Shown: one piece after another, positions 1-6,709 of the stretch
How positions within the stretch are numbered: position 1 is the stretch's first letter
Layout: every line of letters starts with the position of its first letter
Source: Chlorobiota bacterium
GTDB taxonomy: Bacteria > Bacteroidota > Ignavibacteria > Ignavibacteriales > Ignavibacteriaceae
Assembly: GCA_008363265.1 (NCBI GenBank)
Contig: RHKR01000180.1
Coordinates: 1-7,086, forward strand
DNA: 7,086 nucleotides
Reading direction: 5' to 3'
Translations under genes and position numbers: made by a program
Notes under the pieces: model-generated
Told to the model about the DNA's origin: nothing
Seen by the model: the letters and a program-made list of their open reading frames with translations, nothing else
The model's database searches: none

Positions 1-1
1 G

Positions 2-442
2 AATGCCAGAATACTGGTTTACGAAACCATCGAGCTTTATAAAAATCATGTAGTGGCAGAGGGGAAGAGACTGGAAGCGGGAGAACTTTTTGACGTTGAA
101 CTTTTCACCGACCGTGGCTTGCTTGGACGAGTGCTTGGAAACATGGTTAAAAATGCTCTTGAGGCAGACCCAATTGAGTCAGTGATAACGGTCTCCTGCA
201 AATTGGTTAATGGAAACGTTATATTTGAAGTGAATAACAAGGCTTACATGCCGAGGAATATACAGCTTCAGGTATTCAACAGGTCGTTTTCAAGCAAAGG
301 AAAAGGGCGTGGACTCGGAACCTACAGTATGAAACTTATCTCGGAACGTTATCTTAACGGCAGTGTCACCTTCGAATCTGACAGGGAAAAGGGGACCACA
401 TTCAGAGCCATGTATCCACTGAGGTATGAAATAAAAAAATGA
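2..442 (+). CDS. Sensor histidine kinase, C-terminal ATPase domain (5' end outside window)
   Basis: This is the C-terminal part of a two-component histidine kinase. The frame is open from the first bases of the window, so the GTG at 53 is probably internal and the phosphoacceptor His domain lies upstream. The visible part is a HATPase_c domain: an N box (GNMVKNALEA), an F-box-like RSFSSKG stretch, a G2 box (GRGLGTYS, from position 305), and a final GTTF segment. The usual G1 box DxGxG is replaced by VNNKAYMP. From memory, a subset of kinases has this abbreviated form, with a VxN....P loop followed by RSFSxKGxGRGLGTYS, so it is not obviously inactive. The TGA stop overlaps an ATG at 439 (ATGA), which points to translational coupling with the B12-sensor gene that follows. 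The kinase is probably part of the same signalling unit as the downstream sensor and the second kinase. The family call is firm; the stimulus is unknown. Confidence 0.88.
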   Translation, partial: NARILVYETIELYKNHVVAEGKRLEAGELFDVELFTDRGLLGRVLGNMVKNALEADPIESVITVSCKLVNGNVIFEVNNKAYMPRNIQLQVFNRSFSSKGKGRGLGTYSMKLISERYLNGSVTFESDREKGTTFRAMYPLRYEIKK

Positions 443-1527
443 CAGGGTTTAAGTAAAAGAGCGCGATATCTCCCGAGTTATATAATTTTATTTTAATCAG
501 TAAAAATGAAATTGCAAGGGAAGTTCTTGCGACTCATTTCAGTATTTCCCCTTCTCTAAAAGAGAGGTACACAGAGTTTCACATTAACCACTACCTCAAC
601 GATACAGAGTACACTCTTACTTACCTCGCCGAATCAGCTTATCACGGTGAGCCCGGACTTTTTCTTGATTATATGAAGTGGTGCAAAATATTCTTTGCTT
701 CGATCAATCTTATCGATGAAGAGATGTTCCGTTTCTTTGAAATTCTTGGTAAGAAATTGGCTGTTATGGTGAAGGATGATTCGGATTCCGTGCTGTTATT
801 GATATATAATTCGGGGCTTGAGGCATTCAATTCAACTGAGCCGGAGGAGAGGTCTTATATCGATACCTCATCGCTGCTTGGTGAAGTGGCATCCGGATAC
901 ATCAAAGATCTGATTGCCGGTGACCGCCGAAGCGCGGTGGAGAGAGTGATGGAAGTCTAGAGAGCAGGTGTCCCGATCCGGAAGATATACGAAGAAATAT
1001 TTAAGCCTGTTATGTGGGAAACGGGCCGGTTATGGCACAGAGGTGAGATCACAGTGGCTCATGAGCATTTCATTACCGCGGTCACACAACTTTCGATGTC
1101 GCAACTCTATCCCTTTCTTTTCGACTACCAAAACCGTAAGAACAGGGCTGTTATTGTGGCATGTGTACCTAATGAGCTTCATGAGATCGGTGCAAGAATG
1201 ATCGCTGATTTCTTTGAAATGGAAGGGTGGGACAGCTATTTCTTTGGAGCCAACACACCAACCTCAAGTATTATCAAGGCGGTACAGGATTATAATGTTG
1301 AAGTTCTAGCTCTTTCAGCAACCATGACACTGCATATCCCTAAAGTGGCAGAGTTGATCAATGCGTTGAGAAGATCACCTGAGACTGCAGGTGTGAAGAT
1401 TATTGTGGGCGGATACCCTTTTAATCTCTCTGATGGTCTCTGGAGGAAGATAGGGGCAGACGGTTACGCTGCGAGTGCACATGAGGGAATCAGACTTGCC
1501 GAACAATTGACTTTCATGGAGGAATGA
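439..1527 (+). pseudogene. Cobalamin-binding (CarH-like, putative light-sensing) sensor protein, interrupted by two in-frame stops
   Basis: Read as one frame from the ATG at 439, this encodes about 362 codons, but codon 6 is TAA (454-456) and codon 174 is TAG (958-960). Homology-like sequence continues in the same frame on both sides: ISPELYNFIL right after the TAA, and GDRRSAVERVMEV-stop-RAGVPIRKIYEEIF around the TAG. No ATG, GTG, TTG or CTG occurs in frame between 457 and 672, so the N-terminal helical region has no normal start unless the TAA is passed. Domains: an uncharacterised helical N-terminus (codons ~7-160), a four-helix B12 cap (~160-230) with W199-x9-E209-H210, and a Rossmann B12-binding domain (~235-360) with ExHxxG (axial-ligand candidate H248) and a VGGYPF loop. 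W-x9-EH is the upper-face signature of AdoCbl photoreceptors such as CarH. There is no MerR DNA-binding domain, so the output was presumably to a flanking kinase. Remaining open pieces start at ATG 673 and ATG 1012, but both cut through domains. Alternatives are sequencing error or readthrough. Confidence 0.8.
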
Positions 1528-2732
1528 TGCAGTCGGTTGACAGGGGTGTGATACTCACGTGCGACAGATCCGGTATGATATTGGCTGTCGAAAAAAACAA
1601 TACTTCAATTCCGGACGACCATTTCAAAGGCAAGCTGCTACCCGAGCTGGCGCCTCCGCATGAGCGGGGAATGATCATGTCTCTGATTGCCGAAACTCAT
1701 TCTTCAGACGCTTCATTCGGAAAAATGGTCCACTTCGATATTGAGAATGTCAAGGCAAAGTTCTTTTTGAGCTCGGTTCGTTTGGGTGAAAAAATGATGG
1801 TGGTTGCCAGTCAGACCCGAACCGACTTTAAGGCCTTCCTCGGCGAGATGATGTCGATAAACAATGAGCAGACCAACGAACTTCGTCGACGGATCAAGTT
1901 ACAATACAGTCCCGACCCTCCGAAATCCCTCGAAGTAAATAATATAGACCTGCAGGAATTCACGCGTCTGAACAATGAGTTGGTTAACATGCAGCGTGAA
2001 CTGGCCCGCAAGAACAAACAACTTACACATCTGAATGAAGAAAAGAACCGGTTTCTTGGCATGGCAGTGCATGATCTGCGGAATCCACTCTCTGTGATAT
2101 TAAGCTCGGCTGAAATTGTTCTGGAAGAGGCAGGCGATATTTCGGAAGAAGGCCGGCTTTTTCTGGAAAGGATCTCAGAACTCGCCGGTTTTATGTTCGC
2201 GATAGTCGATGACCTCCTGGATTTTTCTGTTATCGAATCAGGCCGGGTGACGCTTAAACCTGAAGATGTTGATCTATCCCGGTTCATCACCCGGACAATC
2301 GGACTACAGTCGGCGATCGCCCAGCGTAAGAATATTAATATTCTTCTCAAAGAGGAAACGGGTGGTCTCCATTGTTTTATTGATGGCCGGAGAATGGAGC
2401 AGGTATTAACAAACCTGTTGGTGAATGCAATCAAGTTTTCCTTCCCGGGCACCGTAGTTACGGTCACAATTAAAAAAGTTGATGAAAGCGTTTTAATTAG
2501 TGTTGAAGATCAGGGGCAGGGGATACCTGAGGCTGAACTGAAGTCACTTTTTCAGCCTTTTGTGAAGATGAGCGTAAAACCCACTGGCGGTGAGAAGAGT
2601 ACCGGGCTGGGATTAATGATAGTGAAGAAGATCGTGGAATCACACAGTGGAACCATCACTTGCGAAAGCACAGTTGGTGTCGGAACCAGGTTTACTATAC
2701 GCCTTCCGGTGCAATCCACCCTACCCATGTAA
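1524..2732 (+). CDS. PAS-like sensor histidine kinase
   Basis: This is a complete cytoplasmic histidine kinase of 402 residues that autophosphorylates on His and passes the phosphate to a response regulator not present in this window. No membrane segment or signal peptide is seen. Order: a PAS-like sensory domain (~5-105), a charged coiled-coil linker (~143-176), a dimerisation/phosphoacceptor domain with H183 in HDLRNPL, then the ATPase domain with an N box (N301 in NLLVNAIKFS), G1 box DQGQGIP (D329), F box LFQPF and G2 box TGLGL (360-364). All catalytic boxes are present. The ATG at 1524 overlaps the preceding TGA (ATGA). GGAGG lies at 1518-1522, one base from this ATG and four from a second ATG at 1527, so the second may be the true start. 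Coupling to the B12-sensor gene suggests that this kinase receives its signal, but the two stops in that gene may reduce expression by polarity. Family call is firm; the PAS ligand and phosphorylation target are unknown. Confidence 0.93.
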   Translation: MMQSVDRGVILTCDRSGMILAVEKNNTSIPDDHFKGKLLPELAPPHERGMIMSLIAETHSSDASFGKMVHFDIENVKAKFFLSSVRLGEKMMVVASQTRTDFKAFLGEMMSINNEQTNELRRRIKLQYSPDPPKSLEVNNIDLQEFTRLNNELVNMQRELARKNKQLTHLNEEKNRFLGMAVHDLRNPLSVILSSAEIVLEEAGDISEEGRLFLERISELAGFMFAIVDDLLDFSVIESGRVTLKPEDVDLSRFITRTIGLQSAIAQRKNINILLKEETGGLHCFIDGRRMEQVLTNLLVNAIKFSFPGTVVTVTIKKVDESVLISVEDQGQGIPEAELKSLFQPFVKMSVKPTGGEKSTGLGLMIVKKIVESHSGTITCESTVGVGTRFTIRLPVQSTLPM

Positions 2733-2767
2733 ACAAACCCTGCTGGATAAAAAATAAGTTCAGTCAC

Positions 2768-2777
2768 TTTTCGAAAA
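2768..2777. repeat. Perfect 10-bp palindrome upstream of regulator promoter
   Basis: TTTTCGAAAA is self-complementary and ends four bases before the TTG of the predicted -33 element. It resembles a compressed version of the TTTYAAA/TTTGAAA half-sites found downstream, without their spacer. It could be an extra protein-binding site, but a 10-base palindrome in AT-rich DNA can arise by chance. Confidence 0.25.
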
Positions 2778-2781
2778 TCTC

Positions 2782-2812
2782 TTGCACATCAAATAACTTT
2801 TGCATAATTTTG
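2782..2812 (+). promoter_or_regulatory. Bacteroidota-type promoter for the GbsR-like gene
   Basis: The -33 TTG at 2782-2784 is followed after 20 bases by TAATTTTG (2805-2812), a full match to the TAnnTTTG -7 box of the Bacteroidota-type housekeeping sigma factor. Transcription would start near 2818-2822, giving a leader of about 25 bases before the ATG at 2846. The palindromic candidate operator at 2817-2832 would lie on the start site, a good position for repression. A conventional sigma-70 reading (TTGCAC, 15-base gap, CATAAT) fits less well because of the short spacer. Confidence 0.55.
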
Positions 2813-2816
2813 ATCG

Positions 2817-2832
2817 TTTCAAATTTTTGAAA
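2817..2832. promoter_or_regulatory. Candidate operator 1 (palindrome TTTCAAA-TT-TTTGAAA)
   Basis: This is a perfect inverted repeat with 7-base arms and a 2-base centre. It lies just downstream of the predicted -7 box and 13 bases before the regulator's start codon. A near copy with the same geometry occurs at 3375-3390 ahead of the fabG-like gene, and both copies are preceded by TCG. Dimeric MarR/GbsR proteins bind palindromes of this size, so autoregulation by the adjacent gene is the simplest reading. This is inference from the repeat and its position. Confidence 0.55.
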
Positions 2833-2845
2833 TGTTAAAAACCTT

Positions 2846-3334
2846 ATGACAGAAAAAGAACAGATCAAGACAGAGATGATCAAACGCTTTGGCGATGCCT
2901 ACAAAGCCTTCGGCCTGAACAAGCTGATGGGTCATATTGTTGCATTGCTGATATTCAGCCCTCAGCCGGTCTCTCTGGATGAAATATGTGAAGAGCTTGG
3001 AAGAAGCAAGGGTCCTGTCAGCCAGATATTAAGACGTTTGCGCGACAAAAAGTTGATCAGAAAAGCGTGGTTCACCGAAAATAACAGGAAAGACTATTAT
3101 GAGATCGAGCCTGAGATTTTCGAGAATGCCTTCCTGAATAATTTTTCATTGATCCGGAACAACACGCGTATTGCCGGTATTCTGAATGACATGGCCGGGA
3201 ACGCTGAACTTAAAGAAGGGGATGTTACCCTTAAGCGAATTGAAGAGATGGAGAAGTTTTACCGCCTGATGGAGGTACACTTTACCAATTTTCAGAACGA
3301 GTGGGAAGAAGAAAGAAGAAAGATCTACTCCTGA
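2846..3334 (+). CDS. GbsR/MarR-family transcriptional regulator
   Basis: This 162-residue DNA-binding protein resembles the GbsR branch of the MarR family. It has a short N-terminal helix, a winged helix-turn-helix at ~28-88 (SLDEICEELGRSKGPVSQIL, with the recognition helix around 53-67), and a wing ending in the family-typical NNRKDYYEIE. The helical C-terminus (~95-160) probably forms the dimer or ligand interface. GbsR proteins are usually repressors that lose DNA binding on ligand contact; the ligand here is unknown. The start at 2846 lacks a strong Shine-Dalgarno sequence, as is common in Bacteroidota. A five-codon ORF (2832-2849) overlaps it by ATGA. The gene has its own promoter, and matched palindromes lie in front of it and in front of the downstream cluster, suggesting that it represses itself and the fabG-symporter-ligase operon. 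Confidence 0.87.
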   Translation: MTEKEQIKTEMIKRFGDAYKAFGLNKLMGHIVALLIFSPQPVSLDEICEELGRSKGPVSQILRRLRDKKLIRKAWFTENNRKDYYEIEPEIFENAFLNNFSLIRNNTRIAGILNDMAGNAELKEGDVTLKRIEEMEKFYRLMEVHFTNFQNEWEEERRKIYS

Positions 3335-3500
3335 TCCAACGCAAAAGAAGGGAGGAGATTTCCTGTTGTTGTCGTTTTAAAATTTTGAAACGATAAAAAT
3401 TGATGATTGATTGGTTGATGGTTCTCCCGCTCCTATGGGAATCTATTTTAGGGGACAAGTTTAATTATTTACGCGAAATTTATTTTTGGAGATCACTTAA
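3335..3500. other. Intergenic regulatory region before the lipid/carboxylate operon
   Basis: These 166 bases separate the regulator from the fabG-like gene. They hold operator candidate 2 (3375-3390), three TTGAT copies (3400-3404, 3407-3411, 3415-3419) and the ribosome-binding site at 3488-3491. No strong promoter was found. TAAAATTTTG within the operator is close to, but not, a TAnnTTTG box, and TATTTTAG at 3444-3451 is an imperfect match without a well-placed TTG. No hairpin followed by a T run was found, so readthrough from the regulator gene is possible. Confidence 0.5.
3375..3390. promoter_or_regulatory. Candidate operator 2 (imperfect palindrome TTTTAAA-AT-TTTGAAA)
   Basis: This site matches candidate operator 1 in 14 of 16 positions with identical arm length and spacing, and the TCG on its left is also shared. 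The wider palindrome runs from CG at 3373-3374 to CG at 3391-3392 with one mismatched pair. It lies 110 bases before the fabG-like start codon. The shared motif TTTYAAAWTTTTGAAA links this operon to the GbsR-like gene. The regulator-operator link is inferred. Confidence 0.55.
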
Positions 3501-4244
3501 ATGAAAAGATTAGAAGGTAAAGTAGCCATCGTTACTGGTGGCGCGAGAGGTATCGGCAAGGCTGCAGTGACAAAATTCGCATCTGAAGGTGCTGCAGTGG
3601 CTATTTGGGATGTTAATGAAGAACTTGGAAATGCCACAGTTGCTGAACTTACGGCAGCCGGAAGCAAGGCAGTTTTTGTAAAAGTTGATGTTACAGACCT
3701 TAACTCAACCACCGAAGCAGCCGAAAAAACCATTAATGCCTTTGGCGGAATCGATATCCTGATCAACAACGCCGGTATCACCCGTGATGCCAGTCTTGCA
3801 AAAATGACCCCCGACCAGTGGAAACAGGTTATCGATGTTAATCTTACCGGTGTATTCAACTGCACAAAGGCTGTAATGAATCACATGATCGAAAAAGGTG
3901 CCGGAAAGATCATCAACACTTCATCAGTGGTTGGATTGTACGGAAACTTTGGACAGACCAATTATGTCGCCACCAAATCGGGCGTTATCGGGATGACCAA
4001 GGTTTGGGCAAGAGAACTCGGAAGAAAAGGTATCTGTGTTAACGCGGTTGCCCCCGGATTCATCGCCACTGAGATGGTCGGCACCATCCCTGAAAAAGTG
4101 ATCAGCATGCTTGTCGAGAAAACCCCGCTCGGCAGACTTGGCGCCCCTGAAGATATCGCCAACGCGTACCTGTTCCTCGCTTCGAACGAATCAAATTTTG
4201 TTAACGGAACCGTCCTCAGTGTGGATGGCGGACTGGTAATGTAG
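3501..4244 (+). CDS. fabG: FabG-like short-chain dehydrogenase (3-oxoacyl reductase / 3-hydroxyacyl dehydrogenase)
   Basis: This is a classical SDR of 247 residues, the normal FabG length. It has the cofactor motif TGGARGIG (12-19), NNAG (89-92), and the catalytic residues N114, S142, Y155 and K159, with the C-terminal NFVNGTVLSVDGG segment typical of FabG. The enzyme should interconvert 3-oxoacyl and 3-hydroxyacyl thioesters (ACP or CoA). D37 at the end of the second beta strand (AIWDVNEE) is an acidic residue that in SDRs usually favours NAD(H) over NADP(H). That would suit a CoA-linked dehydrogenase better than housekeeping fatty-acid synthesis. GGAG at 3488-3491 is spaced 9 bases from the ATG, supporting this start. 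It is the first gene of the operon, with a FabH-like gene 10 bases downstream. SDR catalysis is firm; the in vivo substrate and direction are not. The symbol denotes the family, not a proven FASII role. Confidence 0.9.
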   Translation: MKRLEGKVAIVTGGARGIGKAAVTKFASEGAAVAIWDVNEELGNATVAELTAAGSKAVFVKVDVTDLNSTTEAAEKTINAFGGIDILINNAGITRDASLAKMTPDQWKQVIDVNLTGVFNCTKAVMNHMIEKGAGKIINTSSVVGLYGNFGQTNYVATKSGVIGMTKVWARELGRKGICVNAVAPGFIATEMVGTIPEKVISMLVEKTPLGRLGAPEDIANAYLFLASNESNFVNGTVLSVDGGLVM

Positions 4245-4254
4245 GCGAGAGGCG

Positions 4255-5241
4255 ATGAGAAGAGCAAAAATTACCGGAATTGGTGCCTACGCGCCTGAAA
4301 AAGTTGTACCAAACTCATTCTTTAATGAGATCCTTGGTGAAGATGTTGATACCTGGCTTCGCGAGAACCTTACGATCAGGGAGAGAAGATGGACCGGCGA
4401 AAATGAATCGACTGCTGATCTGAGCGAAAAAGCCGCTCTGGCAGCCATCGCTGATGCCGGTATTACCCCCGCTGATCTTGATCTGATAATTCTCGCTACC
4501 GATACACCTGAGTTTGTTTCACCTTCCACTTCATCTATCGTGCAATACAGGATAGGTGCTGTAAAAGCCGGAACTTTCGACATTAATACGGCATGTGCAG
4601 GCTTTGTTACCGCGCTTAACACCGCTTCGCGATTCATCGCGAGTGATGATGCCATGAAAAATATTCTGGTGATAGGTGCTTACAACATGAGCAAGTACCT
4701 CGATCTTTACGACAAGAAAACCGTAACCCTTTTTGCTGATGGTGCGGGAGCAGTTGTTGTATCACCTTCAGAAGCCGGCGACGGTTTCCTAAATGGTGAA
4801 CTATACACCGAAGGACAGTACAACGAGTGGATGGGGATCTATGCAGGCGGTTCAAGAACCCCTGTGACAAAAGAAGTGGTTGAGAATAAAGACCACCTTC
4901 TGAAATTTGTGAAGAAGTTCCCGAAGGAACTGAACCCTGAGATCTGGACCAAGATGGTAAGAACCGCCTGCGAAAAAGAGGGGATCACCCCGGAGCAGAT
5001 CGGCAGATACTTCTTCACACAGATCAACATCAATTCTATCTGGCAAACCCTTGATAATCTCGGTATCGACCGGGACAAGGGTGAGGTGATAATGTCAATC
5101 TACGGCTACACCGGTTCGGCCTGCATTCCGATGGCTCTCAACGAAGCTTACAAGGCCGGCAGGATACAGAGAGGTGACTATCTTATGTTTGTCGGTTCCG
5201 GTGGCGGGCTTGCTTTCGCCTCGGCTCTGGTGAAGTTTTAG
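4255..5241 (+). CDS. FabH-fold (KAS III-like) acyltransferase/condensing enzyme with altered catalytic triad
   Basis: This 328-residue thiolase-fold protein is colinear with FabH. W34 lies in the N-terminal CoA-contact region, the nucleophile C114 sits in DINTACAGF, FADGAGAVVV spans ~160-169, and the C-terminus has the family-typical GSGGGLAFASALVKF. In the alignment I can make by eye to E. coli FabH, the active-site His of the PHQAN motif becomes T255 (FFTQIN), and the Asn of GNTSAAS becomes Y285 (GYTGSAC). The acyl-Cys should still form, but the decarboxylating His/Asn pair is absent, so standard malonyl-ACP condensation is doubtful. Acyl transfer, or a non-decarboxylating condensation, is possible. 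The ATG at 4255 has GAGAGG just upstream with very short spacing. The gene is 10 bases after the SDR and 16 before the symporter, so it is co-transcribed. Fold assignment is firm; the reaction is unknown. Confidence 0.88.
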   Translation: MRRAKITGIGAYAPEKVVPNSFFNEILGEDVDTWLRENLTIRERRWTGENESTADLSEKAALAAIADAGITPADLDLIILATDTPEFVSPSTSSIVQYRIGAVKAGTFDINTACAGFVTALNTASRFIASDDAMKNILVIGAYNMSKYLDLYDKKTVTLFADGAGAVVVSPSEAGDGFLNGELYTEGQYNEWMGIYAGGSRTPVTKEVVENKDHLLKFVKKFPKELNPEIWTKMVRTACEKEGITPEQIGRYFFTQININSIWQTLDNLGIDRDKGEVIMSIYGYTGSACIPMALNEAYKAGRIQRGDYLMFVGSGGGLAFASALVKF

Positions 5242-5257
5242 GAGAGGAAGGATACAT

Positions 5258-6709
5258 ATGGGAAGTACTTCCGGTGATCTGATCATAGCGGGATGGGTTT
5301 TGATGGCTGTTTATGTGGCTGTCACGCTTTTCTTCGTGATCAGAGGCGCGTTAAAGGTAAAAACGATCGATGATTACACGGTTGGAAATGTAAACTTTCC
5401 CCCCTGGACGATCGGATTCGCCCTTGCAGCCTCAATGACAAGCGCGGCAACATTCGTTATTAACCCAGGACTTGTAGCCAATTTCGGGATCAGCGCCTTT
5501 ATTTCATACGGTCTGGTGTATCCCGCGGCCGCGATGGTTTCGCTTGTTGTCTTAACCATCGGCTTCAGGAAGTTTGGCTCATCGGTAAAAGCCGGTACGC
5601 TCGCTCAATGGATGGGTAAAAGGTACGAAAGCAAAGGATACGAGCTTTTCTTCGCGTTCCTGTCACTTCTGCTGCTGACCTTTGTAGTTTATGTGCTTAT
5701 CTCGATCATTGTGTTCATTTTCGGTTACATGATGTTCGGTGGTGCCAATTCGATGGTTTATACTAACACAGTACAAGCCATAATAATGCTTGTCGTGGCG
5801 TTCATAATGCTCGGATCGGGATATCACTATTTCAATGACGGAATTGGTGGTTTCATCGATAAACTGGGAAACATAGATACCCAACTGGTCGGTGTGTATA
5901 ACGATTCAAGTTTTCTTTTCCGTGATTTCTTCGAGATATTCATAGCACAGATAGTTATCGGTATCGCGATAGTTTGTCAGCCCCATATCATCACTAAGTC
6001 ACTCCTGATAAAGGATCCAAAAGGAGTTAAATCATACCTGATCAGCGGGGTTATAGCCCAATCGATCTTCTTTTTGGTAGTATTTGTAGGTCTTTATGCG
6101 AGACTTCAGTTCCCAGATCTTACATTTTACGGTAATCCTTTGAAAAACGACGGTATCATTCCTGCGTATGTAGTGAGCGTATTCCCGGTTTTTGTATCCC
6201 TTATTGTAGTTCTTGGATTGATCTCGGCAGGAATTTCCACCCTTGAGGGGCTGGTTCAGTCGCTTTCAACCACGATCACCCAGGATCTCATTAAACCGCT
6301 TTACTTTGAAAAAGTAGCGAAAAAAGATCCGACACCGGGTCAGCTGATGATAATCAATAAAGTGGTTATAGCTGTTCTAGCTTTCGTGGCGATCTGGATG
6401 TCTTACGACCAGCTTGTTAACCCCAAACTCAGCGTGGCAATCTTCGCTCAGAACGGTGTTTATGCCTACTTTTCTGCCGCTTTTGTGCCGATAATTTTTG
6501 GAATGTTTGTTAAAGGTGTAAAAACCTCAACCGTCGTAACATCTTCAGTAGTGGCTGTTATCGTCCATTTTTCGATGTATTACGGCAAACTTACTGTACC
6601 TTTCACGGTTGCAACCGGTGAAAATCCGGGTGTGGCGGCAGCAGTCGCGATCATGATCTCGGTGGTTGTCGGGTTTGTAATTCACTTTGTTGGAGGCGCG
6701 AAAAAATGA
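5258..6709 (+). CDS. Sodium:solute symporter family (SSS) permease, apparently missing an internal segment
   Basis: This 483-residue polytopic inner-membrane protein belongs to the SSS family (LeuT fold), which couples Na+ entry to uptake of organic solutes such as carboxylates, sugars or amino acids. It starts with an N-terminal helix (~8-30) and the DDYTVGN motif, then an SSS-like second helix (PPWTIGFALAASMTSAATF), many further hydrophobic helices, and SAGISTLEG, where S327 and T328 match the usual Na2-site positions. One oddity is that residues ~130-160 form a single uninterrupted hydrophobic run where SSS proteins normally have two helices joined by a loop of about 20 or more residues. 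A helix boundary therefore seems to be missing, which would upset topology downstream. AGGAGAGGAAGG before the ATG supports the start. The stop overlaps the ligase start (ATGA). Joint expression with an acyl-CoA ligase suggests a carboxylate substrate; this is inferred. Confidence 0.85.
   Translation: MGSTSGDLIIAGWVLMAVYVAVTLFFVIRGALKVKTIDDYTVGNVNFPPWTIGFALAASMTSAATFVINPGLVANFGISAFISYGLVYPAAAMVSLVVLTIGFRKFGSSVKAGTLAQWMGKRYESKGYELFFAFLSLLLLTFVVYVLISIIVFIFGYMMFGGANSMVYTNTVQAIIMLVVAFIMLGSGYHYFNDGIGGFIDKLGNIDTQLVGVYNDSSFLFRDFFEIFIAQIVIGIAIVCQPHIITKSLLIKDPKGVKSYLISGVIAQSIFFLVVFVGLYARLQFPDLTFYGNPLKNDGIIPAYVVSVFPVFVSLIVVLGLISAGISTLEGLVQSLSTTITQDLIKPLYFEKVAKKDPTPGQLMIINKVVIAVLAFVAIWMSYDQLVNPKLSVAIFAQNGVYAYFSAAFVPIIFGMFVKGVKTSTVVTSSVVAVIVHFSMYYGKLTVPFTVATGENPGVAAAVAIMISVVVGFVIHFVGGAKK

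Noticed and set aside
506..559. ATG at 506 as a start codon after the first kinase
   Set aside because: It is in another frame and reaches a stop after 17 codons, with no link to the conserved frame.
673..960. ATG at 673 as the start of a separate 95-residue protein
   Set aside because: Conserved-looking sequence continues upstream in the same frame back to 457, so this ATG is internal to the interrupted B12-sensor gene.
958..960. TAG read as pyrrolysine or by a programmed recoding signal
   Set aside because: The family is not known to use pyrrolysine, a second stop of a different type (TAA) lies in the same gene, and no obvious downstream structure was seen.
1811..2467. A 218-residue open frame on the minus strand inside the PAS-like kinase gene
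   Set aside because: It lies fully opposite a well-supported kinase, shows no recognisable domain, is rich in Ser and Arg, and looks like a codon-bias shadow.
2733..2781. Search for a terminator after the PAS-like kinase
   Set aside because: No stable stem followed by a T run could be found.
3400..3419. Three TTGAT copies in the intergenic region
   Set aside because: They are short, spaced unevenly (7 and 8 bases) and plausible by chance in this sequence composition.
3481..3488. TATTTTTG matching the TAnnTTTG -7 box just before the fabG-like gene
   Set aside because: It overlaps the ribosome-binding site, would leave almost no leader, and has no TTG about 20 bases upstream.
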